Part shown: in pieces, positions 31,685 to 42,782 of the stretch
Layout: every line of letters starts with the position of its first letter
Numbering within the stretch: position 1 is the stretch's first letter
Assembly (NCBI GenBank): GCA_029641185.1
Contig: JAPWGK010000015.1
Span: 930,001-994,000 of the forward strand
Direction: 5' to 3'
From: Pseudofabraea citricarpa
Lineage: Eukaryota; Ascomycota; Leotiomycetes; Helotiales; Dermateaceae
DNA length: 64,000 bases
Position numbers and translations under genes: made by a program
The notes under the pieces: generated by a model
Seen by the model: the letters and a program-made list of their open reading frames with translations, nothing else
The model's database searches: none
What the model was told of the DNA's origin: nothing

Positions 31685-34600
31685 TTACAATCTACCATCA
31701 ACCTCGAGAAGCCAGGCCTTCGCTAGATCCTTAGCTAGGGCGAGACGCAGAATTCTGAGCACGTCGTTACCCGTCGTCCCGGCAGAGACATTGTGTCTCC
31801 AGTCCCAGCCGCGCTTGATATTGCCTTTGACAAGGACACCGCTGCTACCGATAGAGCGCTGCAATTGCGAGGCGTGCATAGAACTGCCAACGAGAGAGAA
31901 ACTACTCGATCCGCTGAGGTTCGAGGTCGATTTGCGAAGCATGTCTGTAGGCGACGAGCCTCTGAGTCCTTGTGCGGAAGCAAGCACCGTTTGAAAGAAT
32001 TCGCTGCAGTCGTTGTAGATACGTGAGCCTACGGTCTGTAGGTCCTCGATGGCTTTTAGCAAGAGCTCGACTTGTGATGCTGTGACAGAGGATTTTGGCT
32101 GATTAACAAATACTAAGGCCTCGCCTAATAATGCGAGGAGAAAATCCACGCTGACGACTGCACCTCTTTCTTCATCGTAGAGTCCACCTCGGATATTGTC
32201 TGCTGAACTGGTAATGACAGCAAGCAGGGATGTAAAAGCTTCTCTCTTGCGAGCAAGCGCACCCATCTTGGGTTTGTCTCCAGAGCCAGAGATCTCTTCA
32301 TCCCTAAGATTGTAAAATCGTCTTAAGGTAGCGTAGCCACTGAGCATTTTATGTAGTAACTCTGCTGCTTCCACATCCAATTTGGCCAATCGCATGAGAG
32401 TCTTTCTTGGTGACGAAATAAGCTCCATTAAATACCCATCCATTTCTGCTTGTGGGGGGTACGCAGTGGACTGTATCAAGGATATTGAGATGAGAAGGTC
32501 GAGAACATCTTTAACTTTCACGGATTTGTGTGATAGCGAGTAATACCACAATGCTTCGCCATATTTATGGGACTCTTTAGCTAGAGAGTCTGCATATGCC
32601 TATATTCTATTAGCCCATGTTCTCGAATAGTTTCACTAAAGCCTACCTGAGCTGTAGACTCGGCATGTTGAGTCATGCCGAGATCATTAAGTAACCTCCA
32701 AAGCTTGTCCACCGTTACACCAGCGTCGAGTGGAAAGCTCTTCAGGAAACCTCCCACCACCTCTTCAGATCGTGAAGCAGAGTCGAGTCTCCCAATGATT
32801 GAGATTGCCAACTCCCATCCCTCTTTTACCATTGGTAGCCCGTTACTGCCGAGGGTCACGATTTCCCCACGCTGGCTTAATGCTTTCGCATATGTGATCA
32901 GTGTTGTATCTTTAACCCCATCAGACTGAGACTGAGAAGCTTCAATACCCAGCAGATCTAGGTCTTCTTGATCTAAGCTGCCCATTGATATCAAATTCCG
33001 CGGCTCTGCCTGTGGTAGCCACCCAGCAAGAGATGCAATTTCTGCAACCGCAGAAGAAACTGGGCCAGACCATGCTCGCAAAAACCCCACAACTGCTTCG
33101 TTATCTCCTTCGAAAACGGAGGCCAATCCTACTTCAAGGGGACTGATTGTATTCACTTGAAAATCAGTTGCATCTGATGTTGCAATCTCAAACGAACGTC
33201 GTAGTTTGCGTAGATATGTTTCGGCTTCAGAATCCCGTGTCGAAGCACGATAAGTTGTTTGGGACCGGCCGAGCGCCAACCTTCTATCATTCTTGCCCTC
33301 ATCCCACCAAACCACAAGTCCTATGGTTGCCTCGCACCAGTCTTGGGCATTCTCAACAATTGGACTCGAATCTCCAGAAATAAGACCATATAACGTCAGG
33401 AGATTCTGATAGATACCCCAAGGAACTCGACTTTCCGCTTTCTTTGCAGTTTTGCTAAAAGTCCCTGAACGTCCAGCAGCAGACATACCAAACCCGTTAT
33501 CGTCAATTGCAAGCTGCTGACGACCTCCATCTCTACCCTCAGCAAATCTTTTTAGCTCTTCAATAGCTTGAGAAACCCGAAGTCGAAATAGCGTCCAGTC
33601 ACTTCCTCGAATGTCCCAATCTCCGTGGACTGCAGGACACTGCTGCAAAACGTCACATGCTGCTCCGATGACCTTTTCGACATGGTTTAAAGCCAAGCCC
33701 GAAAAGCCCGTCTGTCCAGATTTGTCTCGAATGTCATCCGAATCCGTCCTAGCATTTTTCCATCCAGCTTCTCTAAGGAGCTGAACAACGGCCACAACTT
33801 TACCTCGTAACAGGCCATTGAGGATGGTGTCCCAGAATAGTGAATGGTGCGCAGGGCTGGGTCTGTGTGACTGAATCTCCTGTAACTGTGAAGGATACGG
33901 ATTATGGTACTCGTCAATCCATTCAAGTAGGGTTTGTGGAAGTGGTTTAGTAGCACTGCCGAAACCTCGTTGATCAGCTTCCAGCGAATGGTGGAGTTTT
34001 AATGTAAGCCCAGCAATAAAGTTTGCCTTTGTGAATGGAGATGCTTTGGGTCCCGGTCCAATTCTTGTGGTATATTCCTCAGAGTTGTAAGACGCAGTGT
34101 TTTTGTCGTATATCTCCCAGATCTTCACTAACTCTTGGGGAACAGTCGCTAAAGCAAGATCCAGAGCCTCCTGGTTATCGTTATCATCCGTCTCTTCCAC
34201 GTATAGCTTTGTTATTATGGATTCCGTTGCAATTACAAGGTCATCCGATTCCGCGACCATCGGACTTCCTAGCTTGCCATAGAGATCTTTTGCGATCCTT
34301 GAGAATGTGAAAGCTTTCTTATCCAACACTGAATTATTAAGTGACCCTCTGAGATCTAAGCCATCTGTACTCTGTCGCAAAGCAGCCGGGGATGATAATT
34401 GAAGATCGGAACTATCTCGTCGATGTCGAGTTGGTTTCGACCGGGGAGTTTCACGATTGTCCATATCTTCGTCCTCTTCATACTGCTCTTCCTCATCGGT
34501 CATTTCATCGCCTTCCTGTTCCTCATCTGAATATTCATAATCGTCTCGCGATTCATCTTGGTATTGGTCCCCCTCAGGATAATCCTCCTCGTCATCTTCA

Positions 34601-34992
34601 CTGCCATACGTTGGATCCTGAAAACCGCGCTGTGGAGATGCTTGATACTCGTGGCTCAGATTCGATCGCTGAGTCGTGGCTTGTGGTCGCATAAAGCTTC
34701 TAGCTGCAGGAGCCTTTGGGCTATCGAATTTCAGTGGTGAAGAGCCGTACGACTGTGTGGAGAAGGACAAAGGCTTCATGGGCTCCCCTCCGCCTAGGAC
34801 AGAGCTTCCGAAAAACGAGGATGGAGGTGGACCAGCGGGGGTAAATGATCCTGCTGATGAAGGCGGAGCTCCAGCAGGTGTTGTTGAGGGGCCCGACATC
34901 CCAAATGAGAATTGATCTTTTCCATTTCGCGACCTTCGATCTGGTGTTGACGGCGCAGGACTGGAAGAAAAAGGCACTTGAAAGCCAGACAT
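31685..34992 (-). CDS. NUP85: Nucleoporin Nup85 (Y-complex), with FG-poor acidic N-terminal extension
   Basis: Two exons on the minus strand: 34992-32647 and 32599-31685, 1,086 residues. The 47-nt intron (GTAGGC...ATAG) joins STAQ to AYADSLAKESHKYGEALWYY. The first ~100 residues are Ser/Pro/Gly-rich with one FSFG. An extremely acidic tract (about 120-185) and a KPTRHRR basic patch follow. From about 225 the protein becomes the helical Nup85 domain, with SSPIVENAQDWCEATIGLVVWWDE, LEVGLASVFEGDNEAVVGFLRAWS and the C-terminal LRRFYNLRDEEI block. Nup85 is an ancestral-coatomer-element subunit of the Y (Nup84/Nup107) complex that scaffolds the nuclear pore. It is longer than yeast Nup85 (744) because of the N-terminal extension, which is usual in filamentous ascomycetes. 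Confidence 0.87.
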
Positions 34993-35269
34993 AATGAGTT
35001 TGACAAGCTGTACAAGGCGAAACTCTAGCAGATTTAAAAGTGAATAATTGACGCCTCGTTTCGTGAGATGCGTTTATCGTTGCCCAAAGCCTCTAGTCAA
35101 TGTTGATATAGCTCTTGGCCGCGCTGATGTCCAAAAGTTCAGACTCGAGAATTAGCGCGAAGCTTAAAAACGCGCTCTACGCGTTTCCTCTTTCTGATAA
35201 CCGTGGAGTTATCACCCATGCCCAACACTCCTTCACCACAATATTCTATCTTGCGTTAATGCCGTGAAA
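34993..35269. promoter_or_regulatory. Bidirectional promoter, NUP85 / gamma-tubulin
   Basis: 277 bp separate the two divergent start codons. An ACGCGT (MluI cell-cycle-box-like) lies at 35179-35184, with a neighbouring CGCGC, about 86 bp before the gamma-tubulin ATG. Confidence 0.6.
35179..35184 (+). promoter_or_regulatory. MCB-like element ACGCGT
   Basis: Matches the MBF recognition core ACGCGT upstream of gamma-tubulin. Several ACGCGT words are expected by chance in a 64-kb window, so function is inference from its place and the gene's cell-cycle role. Confidence 0.35.
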
Positions 35270-36991
35270 ATGCCAAGGTAGGATATGTTCATGTGCCCTT
35301 TCTTGTCCTTCTGCTAATCCTCTGAAGGGAAATTATTACGGTTCAAGCCGGCCAGTGCGGCAATAGCAGTGAGTCTCAACGCACTACTACCCCGCATACG
35401 CAACTTGTTATTCAGATTCTAATCATATCGTTCCTCAGTCGGTAGTCAATTCTGGCAGCAGCTTTGCCAGGAACATGGTATCAGTCAAGATGGGAATTTA
35501 GAGGAGTTTGCGACAGAAGGCGGTGACCGGAAAGATGTCTTCTTTTACCAGTCCGACGACACAAGATACATTCCTCGCGCCATTTTAATCGACTTGGAAC
35601 CACGAGTATGTGCATACTGGGAATCGAAGAGATCTATATGCAGGATGCATGCTAAAACTCCTGGTGTAGGTGATCAATGGAATACAGACCGGCCCTTACA
35701 AAAATATCTACAATCCCGAGAATTTCTTCGTTGGCAAGAATGGTGTTGGAGCTGCAAACAACTGGGGAGATGGATATCAGACAGGAGAGCTTGTTCATGA
35801 AGATATCATGGAGATGATCGACCGAGAAGCAGATGGTAGTGATTCTTTAGAGGTATGCTACAAAGTACGGCTCATTCCCGAAGACAACATTAACAACTAT
35901 AGGGATTTATGATGCTGCACTCGATAGCAGGAGGTACTGGCTCAGGTCTTGGGTCTTTTATGCTTGAAAGGTTGAATGACCGATTCCCAAAGAAGATCAT
36001 CCAGACTTACTCTGTCTTTCCCGACACAACCAACTCGGGCGATGTTGTTGTTCACCCCTACAACAGTTTACTTTCCATGCGAAGATTGACACAAAACGCG
36101 GATTCTGTTGTTGTTCTTGATAATGGCGCTCTTTCTAGAATTGCTGCCGACAGATTACACGTTCAGGAGCCATCTTTCCAGCAGACCAATCAACTAGTAA
36201 GCATGTCTTTTAGTACTCGTAACAACCAAACTAACCTATATAAGGTGTCTACTGTAATGTCAGCGAGCACTACCACTCTCCGCTATCCTGGATATATGCA
36301 CAACGACCTCGTCAGCATTATTGCTTCTCTAATCCCAACTCCTCGTTGTCATTTCCTCATGACAGCTTACACACCATTTACTGGAAATAGTGTTGAGCAG
36401 GCGAAAACGGTCCGAAAGACGACTGTTTTGGATGTTATGAGACGACTTTTGCAACCAAAAAATAGGATGGTATCTACTGTTCCTGGAAAGAAGAGTTGCT
36501 ACATTTCTATTTTGAACGTCATTCAAGGAGATGTAGATCCAACAGATGTTCATAAGAGTCTACTCCGAATTCGAGAACGAAGACTTGCGACATTTATCCC
36601 ATGGGGACCAGCTAGCATCCAAGTGGCATTGACAAAAAAGAGCCCGTACATACCGATGAACCACCGAGTAAGCGGGCTGATGTTGGCAAATCATACCAGT
36701 ATTGCAACAGTAAGTTTATCTAGCCCTCTGCATGACCATTGTTACTTACAATTGCTGTAGCTTTTCAAGCGTATTGTTCGACAATACGATGGTATGAGGA
36801 AGCGCAATGCGTTCATGGAAGGATACAAGAAGACGGCTCCATTTGCAGAGAATCTGAATGAATTTGATGAAGCCAGGGAAGTAGTGACAGATCTGATTTC
36901 GGAGTATGAAGCAGCTGAAGATGCTGATTATCTCAACCCCGATGAAGGAAAGGCGCCAACGGGAGAAGCGAGCGATAAACGGGTTGGTTGA
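35270..36991 (+). CDS. Gamma-tubulin
   Basis: Seven exons: 35270-35277 (8 nt), 35328-35368, 35439-35605, 35670-35852, 35903-36196, 36245-36709 and 36761-36991, 462 residues. It begins [22 protein letters not shown] and carries the tubulin phosphate-binding loop GGTGSGLGS and gamma-specific runs such as [20 protein letters not shown]. It ends [13 protein letters not shown] plus a short variable tail. Gamma-tubulin nucleates microtubules at spindle pole bodies (Aspergillus MipA). The 8-nt first exon and the 41-nt second exon are required to rebuild the invariant N-terminus. The 48-nt intron at 36197-36244 is a multiple of three with no stop, so it could be missed; removing it restores [20 protein letters not shown]. 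It shares a divergent promoter with NUP85. Confidence 0.96.
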
Positions 36992-37542
36992 TGTATCTCA
37001 GCTGGGAATATTGGAGTAAAGGGGCATTTATTTCGGCGTCACAAGGATGATTAATGATACCAGTTGCCAGCGCGATTGTCGTTCAGAATTATGAAGCATT
37101 TGAAGAATTATACTGAGTTTCAACTGGGGCCAAAACATCAGTCAGTGTGGTTCGGCTCCACAATATATCCATGTCTATTGCACAACCAAACGTCACATAT
37201 TTTAGTATTCGGAGCAAAGGCTCCTGATTCAACCCGGAGGTAACTCCGAGCCTCTGACTTTTGCTTTCCCGAGTTGGTAAATTGATCGTGATCAGATCCA
37301 GGTAAGAAATATGTCATTAAGTTTTGCAGCGCCTGTATTTATTGTTAAGGGATCTTACCAGCAGTCTCTCCCTTTCCTTCTGACATATTACGCCGTGAGC
37401 AAAGAACAAAACAATAATCACACATAGAAATCCCACAAACACACAATCAAGAAACAGTCTCCTACAGCAAGTACTTAAATCTCTCATCTTATTATCTCAA
37501 AAATGTACTTACTAATCTAATTCTTATAGATCAACTTAGAAC
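36992..37542. other. Intergenic region with two small hairpins
   Basis: Contains GGAGC-AAAG-GCTCC at 37211-37224 and CGGAG-GTAA-CTCCG at 37235-37248. Both are perfect 5-bp stems with 4-nt loops, ten bases apart. The rest is AC-rich leader of the next gene. Confidence 0.55.
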
Positions 37543-37818
37543 ATGTCTTCCACCAACAACCAAAGCAAGGCTGAGATCATCGACAAGCGACAAGCCAACC
37601 TCCCACTCCCTGAGCAGCCTCCGGTAGCTTCAGACTGGAACTCAGCCGATGCACGCACCGTCAATGTCGGCTCTGGAGGCGTACAAGCTAGTATCTCAAC
37701 TGGTGATGCCGCATCAACGGGATTGAGAGAGCCAGCTACAGCAGGTAGCGGTGTTCGGGAGGCTGAGGGAGCAGATCTTAGTGGAGTTGGTCGCCAGGGC
37801 AAGGAAGAGAAGAAGTAA
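37543..37818 (+). CDS. Small hydrophilic protein, stress-type, unknown function
   Basis: Single exon, 91 residues, from the ATG at 37543. It is rich in Ala, Gly, Ser, Glu and Lys, with no hydrophobic core and no Cys, so it should be disordered. The block DWNSADARTVNVGSGGVQAS, the LREPATAGSGVR block and a Lys/Glu tail look like a conserved family of short fungal proteins, not a random frame. Such proteins are often abundant under desiccation or in spores, but nothing in the sequence proves a role. The next gene downstream also starts MSST and is equally hydrophilic, suggesting related expression. Confidence 0.75.
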   Translation: MSSTNNQSKAEIIDKRQANLPLPEQPPVASDWNSADARTVNVGSGGVQASISTGDAASTGLREPATAGSGVREAEGADLSGVGRQGKEEKK

Positions 37819-38502
37819 ATGTTCTTGCTGCATCGGACGGGTTTGGTGGTATTTAAACACTTTATGACGGATGGACTTGACGGAAACGGTCGGATTTCAT
37901 CCTTGAATTTTCTCCCTTGAATCCATAATCAAGATTTGAGAAAGGTAAAAATTAAAATAAAACTCAGTTGCCATGCCTTGTGCGAATTGACAAAGTGATT
38001 CTCCAACCTACACGTGATAACAGAAAATCATTCACCCCTCACTAAGTGGCACTTTCCCCCTCCATCTCCACAGAATAAGATCAACGAACATAAAGTTTGA
38101 AAAGGTCAAAGAGTCCAATAGAACAACCACCCTAAAATCAAGAAACTCCATGAAATGTTCGCCATCGCGATCTTCAGCACTTATTATCTGGTGGCGGCGG
38201 AAAACTGGGGAAGGTGCCTTGTCTTACTTGGGGTGATGTCATGGTTCTAGAAGTTCATGCAACCTCCAGCAGCTATGATGTGACTGACTGACAGACTGTT
38301 TGAAGAAATACGGCATGGCGCATTTAGGTGTGATAAGTAGATGGGCAGCTAGTTTTTTCTGGAAGGGGTTTCTTCTACATTTTATCATCATCGTCTTCAT
38401 AACTAGTGAATCTGTTTGTTAACCAACTATCTAAACAGTTCCATCTACTTATCTGTCTTCCAACTAATAACCTCAACCCGAACAAATACCAACCAGTAAA
38501 TC
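37819..38502. other. Intergenic region
   Basis: Spacer and promoter between the two hydrophilic-protein genes. A CCCCT (stress-element-like) word occurs near 38036. No gene seen. Confidence 0.55.
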
Positions 38503-39233
38503 ATGTCTTCTACTACAAACCCAACTCACGGCACTAAGGTAAGCATTTCAAACAGACCATCGCTTGAACTCGACTTCAATATACTTACTTGCCTTTCCCA
38601 CACCAGGTCACAACCGACCCCAAAAGCTTCACCAACCCAATCGAAGAAGGAGCTGGTCCCGTCGCATCAGACAGCTTAGCCGCCGAATCCGACCACGCAG
38701 GAGGAGATTTCAACGAGAACCGTAACAGCGAGCCACAAGGTGTCTCAGGAAGTAACTCAACCTTCGCCAACACCAACATATCCGGTGCTCGCAAGCTCTC
38801 ACCCGCACCTGATGCCGAATCTCGTTCCGACGATAAAGATTCCGCTTCGTACCCCTCGGGTTTAGGTGGGCAATCAAAGGGCACAGCAGTTGAAGATACC
38901 ACACGCGGCTCTGATCCAAACCTAGGTGGCGAGGGCCGTGGAAATCTCGGTGGCTCGCAGGTTGATCAGGCTCCCAGTTATGTGAATAGCCAATATGTGG
39001 ATCCGGGTAAGCCAAAGGGCAAGAACTTGACCGAGGGAGGATTCAGTGAGGATGATGCGAAGAATGCTAGCTTTAATGGGGATATTGGTGGAGAGAATGA
39101 TCCGGGTCGCTTGGCGGAGCAGGCTTTCGATAAGAGCAATGCGGCGGTTGAAGCCTCGGGAGCGGCACCAGTTAAAGAGGGACAGACTGATGGTGGTCAG
39201 TATGAAACCCTGAGTGGAGATACTGCGGCATGA
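38503..39233 (+). CDS. Glycine/serine-rich disordered protein, stress-type, unknown function
   Basis: Two exons: 38503-38538 and 38607-39233, 220 residues. MSSTTNPTHGTK joins VTTDPKSFTNPIEEGAGPVA across a GTAAGC...CCAG intron. It is entirely hydrophilic, with many Gly, Ser, Asn and Asp. Recognisable blocks are YPSGLGGQSKGT, GRGNLGGSQVDQAPSYVNSQ, YVDPGKPKGKNLTEGGF and FNGDIGGENDPGRLAEQAF. The last block is shared by many uncharacterised ascomycete proteins that behave like LEA or hydrophilin-type proteins. No catalytic motif or targeting signal is seen. Confidence 0.78.
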
Positions 39234-39430
39234 ATAGCTTGTGAGGAATTTAATTAATCATAGCATGAGAATTAAATTGAGAACTTTCTCTTGATCTGTA
39301 ATTATTTTGCCCGTTAAGTTTAGCGAGGATGTTATTAAAAATATAAACATGAACATTGCAATCCTCCAAAATGAAAAGAATAAGGCATCCCTCTAGAAGG
39401 TTCTAATTCTCAGTTCATTTAGAAATCAAG

Positions 39431-41218
39431 TTACTTTCGAAGAGAAATCCTACATGGCATACCATCTGCTGGGTGCATAGCCCCAGACAGGACTTGATAT
39501 GCTCGTTCGCCATAAACTTCCTTTATGTCATTCCTCGGATTCAACTTATCCCACTCGTCATAAGCAGGATGAACATCAAAGAGCCGAACTGTCTTGACAA
39601 GTGCGACACTGACTACCAGAATGACCAATGACTGCCCTTGGCAATTACGAGGCCCGTACTCGAAAGGTCGCCACGCACCTTTGACAGGGTACAAAGGATC
39701 TTCTGGGCCAACAAGCCATCTTTCAGGAATGAATGATTCTGCATCTACCCAGTGTTTCGGATGTCTGTGGACAACTGGGTGAACAATCAAAATGTTCATG
39801 TCTTCGGTAGGATATTTATTACCGGCTGAATCCTCAAGAGATACCCCAGGTGCACCGTATCGAATTCCTTGGGCGGGTGGAAACAAGCGAAGAGTCTCCT
39901 TCATGACCGCTAGCGTATATGGTATCTTGTTGATTAAATGTGGTCGCTCTACTAAAAGAGTTTCAACATTCTCCGCATCGACACCAAAGACTTCGTCATG
40001 CTCCGCTCGGATCCGAGCCAAGGCGTCGGGATTTTTTGAAAGTAGATAGTAACAATAGCAGATGGTGGATGATGTCGAATCGTGCCCTACAAATAAAAAG
40101 AGGCGGATCTGAGTGATTGCCCATTTTCTGAATACCTTATCAATCATTTCGGCAGAAGGGTGTTCCATGATATAATCCTGAAGGACGAGATCCATAATAG
40201 AGCATGATGCGGATTCCTTGCCTTGACGTCGAAGCTCATTGAACCGCCTATCCAGTTGCTCAGATATGTACTTGTTCATTCTTCTCGAGTTTCGCCAGTA
40301 TACGAATGGTCTAAGGGGATTCCATCGTATAAACGGATTCAGCTCATCGTCGGTTGTGTGCCATTTAATTTGACTGCGCACAGCCATGGCCAAGGGGTTA
40401 TATTGTCGCTGGGAATTAAACCGAGCATTCCTAGCCAGGTTTAGAAGACAAAAACATCTGTGCAGCTGTACGCCTTTACTTACAGGGCAAGGGCTCCAAT
40501 ATTATCCATAGTAAACCATAGGGCAGCATTGTCCATGGAGAATATATCACCTTTCTGAGCATGTTCCTTGAGTATATCCACAAAAATAGATGATTCCTAT
40601 ATACATGTCAGTAGAGTTGAAATATGACCGATGTTGACGACTACAAACCTGGACTATAGAAGAAACCTGACCCAACAAATAAGTGGCACTGAAGCCAGGA
40701 TTGAAAATCGCTCGAGAATGCTTCCATTCGGGACCATTCATGGTTGCTACATTCTCTCCTCCGGTAAAAGGCTCTAAGAAAGGCTTCATGATTTCTGGCT
40801 TTGGTAGGTCGTGTTGCGGACTTGATACTTGATTGGCAATAGCAGGATCAACCACGACAAGGATTGGACTTCCGAACGGCCAAGTATCAAGATAAAGCAC
40901 ACCGTCTGATTCTGGAAACAGTTTGTATAGCTCGCCGAACAAGTAGGTCCTCGGAGCATTTTTAGGGAACATTTTAATCAGTGGCGGGAATGCTAACAAA
41001 TGCCCCAGTATTGGACTCCATGGCGGCATTGGCTATGAAGTGAGCTGGGATATCAAAATTTAGTCATGTGGTTGAACACTCACCATGCCCTGCTTCTGCA
41101 GCCTGCTGAACTGTCTGCGAGCATAGTAGCCTTTCGTCAGGAAACAGGCTACGGCTGTGATGCAACCAAACAGAAGAGCGACAAGGAACGGGCCAGATGG
41201 CCATATGATGAATGCCAT
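39431..41218 (-). CDS. Cytochrome P450 monooxygenase, membrane-anchored
   Basis: Four exons on the minus strand: 41218-41084, 41032-40649, 40596-40484 and 40430-39431, 543 residues. An N-terminal anchor (WPSGPFLVALLFGCITAVACFL-like, about residues 6-28) is followed by the PPWSP proline hinge. The I-helix oxygen-binding motif is FVGHDSTSS (about 324-332). ExxR is ETLR (about 389-392), the PERF-like motif is PERW, and the haem loop is FEYGPRNCQGQ with the ligand Cys near 474. All are intact, so the enzyme should be active at the ER with a reductase partner. The family assignment (CYP number) and substrate are not readable. Neighbouring genes do not form a biosynthetic cluster. The Met at 41218 was chosen because the frame upstream has no other ATG. 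Confidence 0.92.
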
Positions 41219-42237
41219 TGTTAATACCGGAGGCGAAGGATCATTGTCTACCGTCAATTTTTTGGAAGAGAAGCAGCAGTAGTCTTGAGAGAGATGGTTC
41301 GTAAAGTTTGACAGGAGATTGGACGCTGGAAACTTTATTTGATAATCCTTGCCATTTCATGCCGCTTGGATAGTTTCGGATGGCCAATCACGAAATGGGA
41401 ACTCATGACATATATCCCCTTGTGCCTGTCAACTGCTGTTGCCATGACTGTGATTTTAGGAATGATATCTGCACGAGGAGAACTAAATCGGTCTGTCATA
41501 CTAAATTTAAGGGATTTAGTATATGCTTCCCTGCCATCCTTTTTGTAATTACCAAAGAGTTACTACTACTAAACGTTTATTTAGTCTGTAAGTGTCGGGT
41601 TTTTTAGTCTTTTAAGTAAGCTAGGTTTTAAATGAGATTATTAGCGGGGTCAATAAATGAGATAACATCCATTTGTATATTTATTGCTGTGACAGCACAG
41701 TTGTGTCAGAAGGGGGGGACTTCCCACCTCAATCGGTTTGAAATGCTTCTACAGCGGCTCGGATTTTCAGTTATTGAACTATAAGTGCTTTTAGCATTGT
41801 ATTTTTCAACGGCTTAGTCTTGCAGATATCAGCATTTGGTGATATATGATTCTGGCTTCGAGTGCTATACTGCTCATAGATCACTATTATCTCCAAGGGA
41901 TACATACAATTTACTCAGGACTCAAGCTGGACTTCCATTCTTCCATATCGAGATTTTGCTTCGCACAATGGTTGGGAAGGTGCCAGGATCAACTTGTGCG
42001 TCGTGAGTGTTTAGTTCTCAGTCGTAGAAATGATAACAAACTTCAGGCATCACTGACCCAAACACACTTGATTGGATTAATGTTAGTAGAAAAACAAAAC
42101 ACATTTAAAAGGTCAGGTTGAGAGCTGAAAGTTGTGAAGTTGAGCAATGTAGATGAAGGCAGTGATGCTCCGTAATTGTACATGCGAGTTTACAGGGTAG
42201 TTTATATATATTCATAAAGAGATCTCGGCAACAACCG
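41219..42237. other. Intergenic region
   Basis: 1 kb of AT-rich sequence upstream of the P450 gene. No gene supported before the tRNA. Confidence 0.6.
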
Positions 42238-42309
42238 GCTTTCTTAGCTCAGTGGTAGAGCGTGGGATTGCAGATCCTAAGGTCACTCGTTCGACCCGGG
42301 TAGGAAGCT
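42238..42309 (+). tRNA. tRNA-Cys (anticodon GCA)
   Basis: Cloverleaf of 72 nt: acceptor GCTTTCT/AGGAAGC (one G-U), D arm GCTC-AGTGGTA-GAGC, and anticodon stem TGGGA/TCCTA around loop TTGCAGA with anticodon GCA. Variable AGGTC is followed by T arm ACTCG-TTCGACC-CGGGT. The discriminator base 73 is T, the known identity base for Cys. A run of five T follows at about 42330. There is no intron. Confidence 0.93.
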
Positions 42310-42430
42310 TCGTCTTCAAAAGCCATTCTTTTTGCATTTTGTTCATATGTTTTCCTCTCCTACAGCTTTCTTGATTTATTCCTTTTTTTCTCCTTTTTTT
42401 TTGGTTTTATCTTTTTAGCGGAAGACAGAG

Positions 42431-42451
42431 GGAGTCCTCGCGAAGGACTCC
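42431..42451. repeat. Perfect 8-bp hairpin downstream of tRNA-Cys
   Basis: GGAGTCCT and AGGACTCC pair fully across the loop CGCGA. The arm is shared with the inverted repeat at 23123. Confidence 0.65.
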
Positions 42452-42694
42452 TTAGCCGAGTTCGACTTCGACAAATTGGTTCCAGCAGTCCCGACTAGAT
42501 GGAGTAATGCATACGACATGAAATTTCCTTAATCCAGAAAACAAGATTTTGGCTTCCTTTATTTTGCAGAACATGCTATATTATCTGGCTACTGTTACCA
42601 CGCGATCTATATGTTATGGCGCGTACCACCAAAATAATGCTGAAAGGATAATTCCGGCCCCACACTTTCAGATACCATTTAGCGTGCCGCCTCA

Positions 42695-42700
42695 ACGCGT
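42695..42700 (+). promoter_or_regulatory. MCB-like element ACGCGT upstream of MGS1
   Basis: ACGCGT 83-88 bp before the start codon of a replication-stress ATPase gene, where an MBF site would make sense. Not proven. Confidence 0.35.
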
Positions 42701-42782
42701 CTCCCCGCGACCTTTCGAGATACCGCGACTCTGACAAAGGCAAACATTCCCGAATTACTCAAGTCTGCGGTATTGCTTCAAC

